A stretch of 9,705 nucleotides of DNA, taken from NCBI GenBank assembly GCA_946405485.1, contig CAMJHJ010000079.1, positions 1 to 9,705 of the forward strand, given 5' to 3'. A program made the translations under genes and the position numbers. The notes under the pieces were generated by a model that saw nothing but the letters and a program-made list of their open reading frames with translations, was not told the origin of the DNA and made no database searches. Each line of letters begins with the position of its first letter. The first letter of the stretch is position 1. This DNA comes from an uncultured Bacteroidales bacterium. Lineage in GTDB: Bacteria > Bacteroidota > Bacteroidia > Bacteroidales > UBA932. This document shows positions 5,641 to 9,705 of the stretch, in pieces.

Positions 5641-6486
5641 AAAGACGGTTTGAATGCCCGCGGAGTGAGCCACTTCCCGGGCATTTTTCAAGGTCGATGC
5701 CGGCGTAGGGGACTCCTTATACCGGTAGCGGGGGAAATAGCGGCTAAAGTGCAGCGGAACGTCATGGAGGCCGTTATCAACCATCCATTGACAGAGCTTT
5801 TGTACCTGTTCCACCGAGTCATTCAAGCCTGTCACCAACAGGTTAGTAATCTCAACATGGACGCCGGCTGCTTTCATGGCCAGGATGTTCTCCAGCACCG
5901 GTGCGAGCGTAGCGCCGCAGTACCGGCGGTAGATAGTGTCGTCCATCGCCTTGATGTCGATGTTAGCGGCGTCGAGGTACGGCAGCAGTTCCCGCAAGGG
6001 TTCCTTTTCCACATATCCGGCCGAGACGAGGATGTTTTTCAGGCCCTTGGCATGAGCAAGGACGGCGATGTCGTACATGTATTCGAACCAGGTGAAGGGC
6101 TCGGTGTATGTGTAGGCGATCGACGGGAGGCCGTGTTTGAGGCAGATGTCGACGATTTCCTCTGGGGAGAGAACGGTGGCATCTGCGTCCTCCGGTGCGA
6201 CCTGGGAGATGGAACTGTTCTGGCACCATCGGCAGGAAAGATTGCAGCCCGTGCAACTGAGTGACAGGCAGCGGGTTCCGGGCATGAAGCGGTTCAAGGG
6301 TTTCTTCTCGACGGGGTCATCGGCAAGGGCGCAGGGCATCCCGTAGGAGAGGGCGTAGAGCTTGCCGTCGCGGCACTCACGGCTGCGGCAGAGGCCTCTT
6401 CCGCCTTCCTTGATCCGGCAGTGATGGGGGCAGAGCTGGCACTGGACGCCCCCGTCAACCGGCGTATAGAAACGGGCTTCTTGCAT
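5626..6486 (-). CDS. amrS: AmmeMemoRadiSam-system radical SAM enzyme, apparently lacking the C-terminal tail
   Basis: A 286-residue cytoplasmic radical SAM protein related to pyruvate formate-lyase activating enzymes. It should cleave S-adenosylmethionine at a 4Fe-4S cluster and act on an unknown target, possibly its operon partner. The N-terminus carries the family signature C-Q-L-C-P-H-H-C (16-23) followed by G-R-G-L-C-R-x-R (29-36), then E-K-K-P-L-N (60-65). The cluster-binding motif C-N-L-S-C-R-W-C (81-88) is intact, and T-Y-T-E-P-F, N-I-D-I-K-A and L-L-V-T-G-L-N-D follow in the usual order. The start at 6486 shares one base with the stop of the Memo-AMMECR1 gene (TAATG), implying translational coupling. 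Family members as I remember them go on for about 45-60 residues after the Y-I-G-N-like strand (here F-L-G-N-I), including a CPxCG element; this one stops there, and no tail is found in other frames. Identity is firm; full activity is uncertain. Confidence 0.92.
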   Translation of the reverse strand: MQEARFYTPVDGGVQCQLCPHHCRIKEGGRGLCRSRECRDGKLYALSYGMPCALADDPVEKKPLNRFMPGTRCLSLSCTGCNLSCRWCQNSSISQVAPEDADATVLSPEEIVDICLKHGLPSIAYTYTEPFTWFEYMYDIAVLAHAKGLKNILVSAGYVEKEPLRELLPYLDAANIDIKAMDDTIYRRYCGATLAPVLENILAMKAAGVHVEITNLLVTGLNDSVEQVQKLCQWMVDNGLHDVPLHFSRYFPRYRYKESPTPASTLKNAREVAHSAGIQTVFLGNI

Positions 6487-8000
6487 TACAGTTCCGACTC
6501 GTTCACGATCTCGGTCTGATAGGTATAGAGTTCGGCATCCTTCCAGCCGTAATAGCCGATGCCGGCCTTGTCCTGTGCACAATGGCCCAGGAACTCTTCC
6601 GTGCTCCAGCCGGTTTCTGTGGCAACCTGGGGAAGGAAGGTGCCGTGACGGGAGCCTTTGATCATGTAGATACCGTCGCGGCCGAGCTTGAACTCATCGA
6701 CAGAGGATATCCTTTTCAACGGCGAGAGCACGGAAACCTCGATATCAATTCTTGGCGCTTCGCTGCGGGACAGGGAGGGGAAACGCGGATCGGAGAAAGC
6801 CGCGCTCCGAGCCATGTCCTGAATCGTCTCAAAGAGGCTGTCGGAGGACGTGAAACGGCCGATGCAGCCACGCAGACGCCCGTTCAGATGCAGAGTCACG
6901 AACACGCCATAGCCCTTATCCTTCAGGATTCCGACGGGTTTGGCTTCGCCATCATAATCCATGCGCAGGGCCGAATAGATAGCCGAACGGGCAGCACCGA
7001 TCATACCTTTCTTCTCTTCATCGGTGAAGTGAAAGAGGTGGTCGTCCGTCTTCTGATTTCGGGTGATGACGATGGAATTGTAGCCCACGACTCGGTCCTT
7101 TTCACCGTACGGGGAGTCTCCCGAATTCCGGTACATCACGTGATCAACATCAAAGTGATTCCGGCCCTGGGCGTCCATCATCGACAGAAGCACCGCGATG
7201 GCACAGGCCCCGCAGGCGGCGGTATCCTGGCCGGTGAAATCCATCTTTTTGATATAGCGGAGCGCCTTCAGGAATTCCTCCAGGCCGCCCTGTTCGATGG
7301 CATTCGCCAGGTAGAGATCGGAGGCCTGCGCATCCTTATAAGAGGGGTAGTGAGAGAAGTCAGAACTGATAATGAAGAGGTTATCCTCGTTGAAGTAAGG
7401 CTCTAAGCTATCGGCAATATCTTCCAATATCTCAAGTCGTTGCGTGCCGATGACAATAGGAACAATCGGAGGTACCTCCTCATACATCATCTGCAGGAAG
7501 GGCAGCTGGACTTCCAGGCAGTGTTCCCGGTCGTGTGCGTCGTTCCGACAAGTGAATGGTGCCGTCTTCAGTAGTTCCTTTCCGGTCTCAACGTCGATGG
7601 CAACCCGCCCCAACGGTGTCTCCGCATAGGCATACAGCGTGTCCACGCTCGCCCCGGAGAATCCTACCCGGTGGCTCGGCCCCAGCAGGAAGATCCGTTT
7701 ATAGGGATGCCGCTTTGGAATGCGGTTGAAGGCCGATGCGGCCACTTCGCCGCTGAACACATAGCCCGCATGGGGAACAATGACCGCCTGCGGGGCGACC
7801 TTGGCATCTGCAGGATGCAGCCATCCTTTGGCCATCGACAGAATCTCCTTCGCGGAGGAAGGGTAGAAAGAGCCGGCAACGGCGGGCTTTCTCACGCTAT
7901 TGGTATCCATGGTTTCAGCGTTTAGTGTCGTATCGGTCTTGGCCGCGACCAGCACGGCCAGAAGTATCGCAATTCCGGTATGAAATCGGCCTATACCCAC
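6486..8000 (-). CDS. amrB: Memo-AMMECR1 fusion protein (AmmeMemoRadiSam proteins B and A)
   Basis: One polypeptide joins two AmmeMemoRadiSam components that many genomes encode separately. Numbering from the internal ATG at 7910: the Memo domain spans ~7-285, beginning R-K-P-A-V-A-G-S-F-Y-P. It keeps the residues matching the metal site of human MEMO1: His47 (VPHAGY, human H49), His80 (GPSH, human H81) and Cys233 (ACGACAI, human C244), plus E-H-C-L-E-V-Q-L-P-F-L and S-S-D-F-S-H-Y. The AMMECR1 domain spans ~295-470, with its hallmark L-R-G-C-I-G-R at 346-352. Memo resembles class III extradiol dioxygenases in fold; the joint function is unknown. The frame stays open to a GTG at 8000, adding 30 residues with a signal-peptide-like pattern (GIGRFHT, then GIAILLAVLVAA, then KTDTTLNAE) and overlapping the nitroreductase gene by 10 bp. 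I give the longer form; if the protein is cytoplasmic like its partner, ATG 7910 is the start. The product is certain, the N-terminus is not. Confidence 0.9.
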   Translation of the reverse strand: MGIGRFHTGIAILLAVLVAAKTDTTLNAETMDTNSVRKPAVAGSFYPSSAKEILSMAKGWLHPADAKVAPQAVIVPHAGYVFSGEVAASAFNRIPKRHPYKRIFLLGPSHRVGFSGASVDTLYAYAETPLGRVAIDVETGKELLKTAPFTCRNDAHDREHCLEVQLPFLQMMYEEVPPIVPIVIGTQRLEILEDIADSLEPYFNEDNLFIISSDFSHYPSYKDAQASDLYLANAIEQGGLEEFLKALRYIKKMDFTGQDTAACGACAIAVLLSMMDAQGRNHFDVDHVMYRNSGDSPYGEKDRVVGYNSIVITRNQKTDDHLFHFTDEEKKGMIGAARSAIYSALRMDYDGEAKPVGILKDKGYGVFVTLHLNGRLRGCIGRFTSSDSLFETIQDMARSAAFSDPRFPSLSRSEAPRIDIEVSVLSPLKRISSVDEFKLGRDGIYMIKGSRHGTFLPQVATETGWSTEEFLGHCAQDKAGIGYYGWKDAELYTYQTEIVNESEL

Positions 8001-8683
8001 TGGAAGTTCTCTCTCCCGGCACCGAGTTCAAAGTGATACATGACGATGCCCAGGTCCATCTTGCTGTAACCCATCAGGCTGAAGAGGGGTTTCGCGGAGA
8101 CCTTGGCGACCTTGCCGTCCTTCGTGCCGAGGTACTCGATGCGGAACTTCTGCTGGTTGACGGCGGTAGGGGCCAACAGCGCAGCCTCGATGCCACGGTT
8201 GAACCATTGCGGCGTCAGGTCACTTGCGTTGCTCACTTCGGCGGCGGATTTTACCTTGTGCCCCTTGCCCTGCGTTTCACCGTAGCCCAGCGCGATATAA
8301 CAGCCAATCTTCTCATCCTCAGCGAGTTCATAAGTGCCGTCGACCTTGCTGTAGCTCATTCCCGTCCAGCAAGTATTGAGCCCCAGCGTCTGGGCCAGCA
8401 GCACCAGCTGCTCGCCGTAATAGCCGATGCGTACGTCAAGGTCGGCAGCCTTTTTGCCGGCCATGATGAAGTAGTTCCTCACACCGGAAAAAGAGCCATA
8501 GGCCATGATGCCCTTGTACGCCTTGGGCTCCTCCGTCACCAGCTGAATGTGCAGCTTGCCGACTTCATTGATTTCCTTGATCTTATCCTGCAGGATTTCG
8601 AGAATCCCGTCCGGAATAGGCTGATCTTTGTATTTTCTGACCGAGTGCCTGGCCTCGATCGCTTCCAGTAACGTCATTTCCAT
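7991..8683 (-). CDS. TM1586-type nitroreductase-like flavoprotein, first gene of the Memo operon
   Basis: A 230-residue protein resembling the putative nitroreductase of the TM1586 type (PF14512), distinct from the nitroreductase at 2124-2753. The N-terminal half has A-R-H-S-V-R-K-Y (11-18), a central helix G-Y-Y-G-E-Q-L-V-L-L-A-Q-T-L-G-L-N-T-C-W near residues 87-106, and I-A-L-G-Y-G-E around 130. The A-P-T-A-V-N-Q-Q-K-F-R motif (171-181), which in ordinary nitroreductases comes early, lies near the C-terminus; this order is what one expects from the TM1586 arrangement, in which a single chain holds two half-domains. FMN binding and NAD(P)H-dependent reduction are inferred from the family. 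The stop lies 10 bp inside the longer form of the Memo-AMMECR1 gene, so the three minus-strand genes probably form one transcript started upstream of 8683. An alternative start is the ATG two codons further in. Confidence 0.82.
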   Translation of the reverse strand: MEMTLLEAIEARHSVRKYKDQPIPDGILEILQDKIKEINEVGKLHIQLVTEEPKAYKGIMAYGSFSGVRNYFIMAGKKAADLDVRIGYYGEQLVLLAQTLGLNTCWTGMSYSKVDGTYELAEDEKIGCYIALGYGETQGKGHKVKSAAEVSNASDLTPQWFNRGIEAALLAPTAVNQQKFRIEYLGTKDGKVAKVSAKPLFSLMGYSKMDLGIVMYHFELGAGRENFQWV

Positions 8684-8701
8684 AGTTGGTTATAATTCTC
8701 C

Positions 8702-8711
8702 GTAAATTTAC
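8702..8711. repeat. Perfect 10-bp palindrome in the divergent region before the Memo operon
   Basis: GTAAATTTAC is exactly self-complementary and lies 19 bp before the ATG of the minus-strand nitroreductase gene. Its core TAAATTTA is one base away from TAnnTTTG on either strand, so it may be a weak -7 element, a small operator, or both. The rest of the 96-bp gap (8684-8779) is A/T-rich with no other clear signal. Confidence 0.4.
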
Positions 8712-8741
8712 AAATAATATCAGAATCCTGTAAAAAATGCG

Positions 8742-8749
8742 TATCTTCA
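8742..8749 (+). promoter_or_regulatory. Possible weak -7 element for the GH5 gene
   Basis: TATCTTCA differs from TAnnTTTG at the last two positions and lies 30 bp before the ATG at 8780. It is the best candidate in the gap, but the match is poor and no TTG is seen at -33. Confidence 0.3.
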
Positions 8750-8779
8750 TGCCGGAACTAATTGCCAATCAGTAGAATT

Positions 8780-9705
8780 ATGAAAAAGAACCTCCTGTCT
8801 GCCATCGCCGTTGCGATTCTGACCTTCATATTGGCTTCTGCCTGCTCAGCTCAGGAAGGCTGGGTAAAAGTGGAAGGGAACAAGTTCATCGACCCGCAGG
8901 GAAACGAGCTGGTTTTCCGCGGTCTCTGCTTCTCGGATCCGGTCAAGCTGGTCCGCGAGGGGCAATGGAACGAGCGCTATTTCGCGGCGGCGGCCGAATG
9001 GGGCGCCAACGTGGTCCGCTTTGCCGTCCATCCGACCAACCTGAATATGATGGGATGGGACAAGACTTTCGAGGCGATGGATCAGGGCATTGCATGGGCC
9101 AAGAAATACGGCATGTACGTCATCATGGACTGGCATTCCATCGGCAATCTCAAGGAGGAAAAGTATACGTCGCCGATGTACAACACAACCAAAGCCGAGA
9201 CCTTCAAGTTCTGGAGCACCGTCGCCCAGCGCTACAAGGACGAGCCGACGGTGGCCTTATATGAGATCTTCAACGAACCCACTGTTACGGCGCCCGGCGT
9301 GGGCAGTTGCTCATGGACGGAATGGAAGGAACTGCAGGAAGAAATCATCGACATGATCCGGATGTATAACCCGAACGCCATTTGCCTGTGCGCTGGATTC
9401 AATTGGGCGTATGACCTGACGCCGGTGGCGGAGGAGCCCATTGCTCGGCCGAATGTGGCTTATGTGTCTCATCCTTATCCGATGAAGCGCTCGGAGCCCT
9501 GGGAAGAGCAGTGGGAGAAGGATTTCGGATATGTGGCTGATACATATCCCGTTATCTGCACGGAAATCGGTTTCTGCCTGGAGGACGAGCCAGGCGCCCA
9601 TATTCCCGTGATGTCCACGGATGTCTATGGCGAGCACATTACCAAATACTTCGAGCAGAAGGGTATCTCGTTCACGGTCTGGTGCTTCGACACCAGCTGG
9701 GCGCC
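8780..9705 (+). CDS. Secreted glycoside hydrolase family 5 endoglucanase-like enzyme (3' end outside window)
   Basis: The frame is open from ATG 8780 to the window edge, giving 308 residues of a (beta/alpha)8 GH5 enzyme, which hydrolyses beta-1,4-glycosidic bonds of glucans or mannans by a retaining mechanism. Residues 1-24 are an export signal (KKN, then LLSAIAVAILTFILASA); Cys22 could make it a lipoprotein, although Ala at -3 is a weak lipobox, and cleavage before Gln25 is the alternative. Clan A landmarks appear in order: conserved Arg80 (VVRFAVHP), D-W-H (117-119), acid/base Glu166 in F-N-E-P, His231 and Tyr233 (SHPYP), nucleophile Glu262 in T-E-I-G, and the start of the strand 8 Trp motif (TVWCFD). 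All catalytic residues are present, so the visible part is complete apart from the last strand and helix and any C-terminal domain. It is divergent from the Memo operon. Choosing among endoglucanase, mannanase and other GH5 subfamilies needs the full sequence. Confidence 0.9.
   Translation, partial: MKKNLLSAIAVAILTFILASACSAQEGWVKVEGNKFIDPQGNELVFRGLCFSDPVKLVREGQWNERYFAAAAEWGANVVRFAVHPTNLNMMGWDKTFEAMDQGIAWAKKYGMYVIMDWHSIGNLKEEKYTSPMYNTTKAETFKFWSTVAQRYKDEPTVALYEIFNEPTVTAPGVGSCSWTEWKELQEEIIDMIRMYNPNAICLCAGFNWAYDLTPVAEEPIARPNVAYVSHPYPMKRSEPWEEQWEKDFGYVADTYPVICTEIGFCLEDEPGAHIPVMSTDVYGEHITKYFEQKGISFTVWCFDTSWA

Noticed and set aside
6487..6582. N-terminal extension of the radical SAM protein by 32 codons
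   Set aside because: It lies inside the AMMECR1 coding region in another frame; the start at 6486 gives the usual short lead to the first cysteine motif and the TAATG coupling.
7925..8671. Plus-strand open frame (248 codons) antisense to the TM1586-type nitroreductase gene
   Set aside because: Shadow of the real minus-strand gene; no start context or recognisable motif.
835..9705. Polysaccharide-utilisation locus
   Set aside because: An esterase and a GH5 enzyme are present, but they are 7 kb apart on different transcripts, and no SusC/SusD-type pair or sensor regulator is visible.

Overview
The window reads as a compact chromosomal segment of a Bacteroidota bacterium, most likely a gut- or rumen-type member of the Bacteroidales with above-average GC (mid-50s percent by eye). 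The pointers are: four TAnnTTTG-type -7 promoter elements; start codons without Shine-Dalgarno sequences; a FISUMP-like surface protein; a secreted esterase with an N-terminal bacterial-repeat (PF18998-like) domain; a DUF3667-type membrane protein; and a secreted GH5 glycosidase. The family-level placement is inference. I see no tRNA, rRNA, CRISPR, transposase, phage or att signal, and no non-coding stretch above about 100 bp.

Layout. 1-765 (+) is the 3' part of a FISUMP-like protein. It ends at a symmetrical hairpin (781-817) that can terminate both it and the facing gene. 835-2058 (-) is a secreted alpha/beta-hydrolase esterase, divergent from a nitroreductase at 2124-2753 (+). That gene abuts tail to tail a membrane acyltransferase-3 gene at 2758-3945 (-), which is divergent from a two-gene unit: DUF3667-like membrane protein (4007-4903) and a small alpha/beta hydrolase (4906-5640). 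The unit's 3' end overlaps by 15 bp the last gene of a minus-strand three-gene operon: TM1586-type nitroreductase (7991-8683), Memo-AMMECR1 fusion (6486-8000) and radical SAM enzyme (5626-6486). At 8780 a GH5 endoglucanase-like gene starts on the plus strand and runs off the window, intact as far as it goes.

The most interesting part is 5626-8683. Memo, AMMECR1 and a dedicated radical SAM protein form the AmmeMemoRadiSam system, whose biochemical role is, to my knowledge, unsettled. Here Memo and AMMECR1 are one polypeptide with a possible N-terminal export signal. The radical SAM partner appears to lack its usual C-terminal cysteine-containing tail, and a flavin-type nitroreductase leads the operon. 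All predicted catalytic or metal-binding residues I could check are present.

The second theme is regulatory. Both divergent intergenic regions (2059-2123 and 3946-4006) hold back-to-back, near mirror-image promoters only 20-23 bp apart. Two of the four predicted transcripts would be leaderless or nearly so. The esterase and the GH5 enzyme suggest plant-polysaccharide degradation, but no SusC/SusD pair is visible, so the window should not be called a polysaccharide-utilisation locus.
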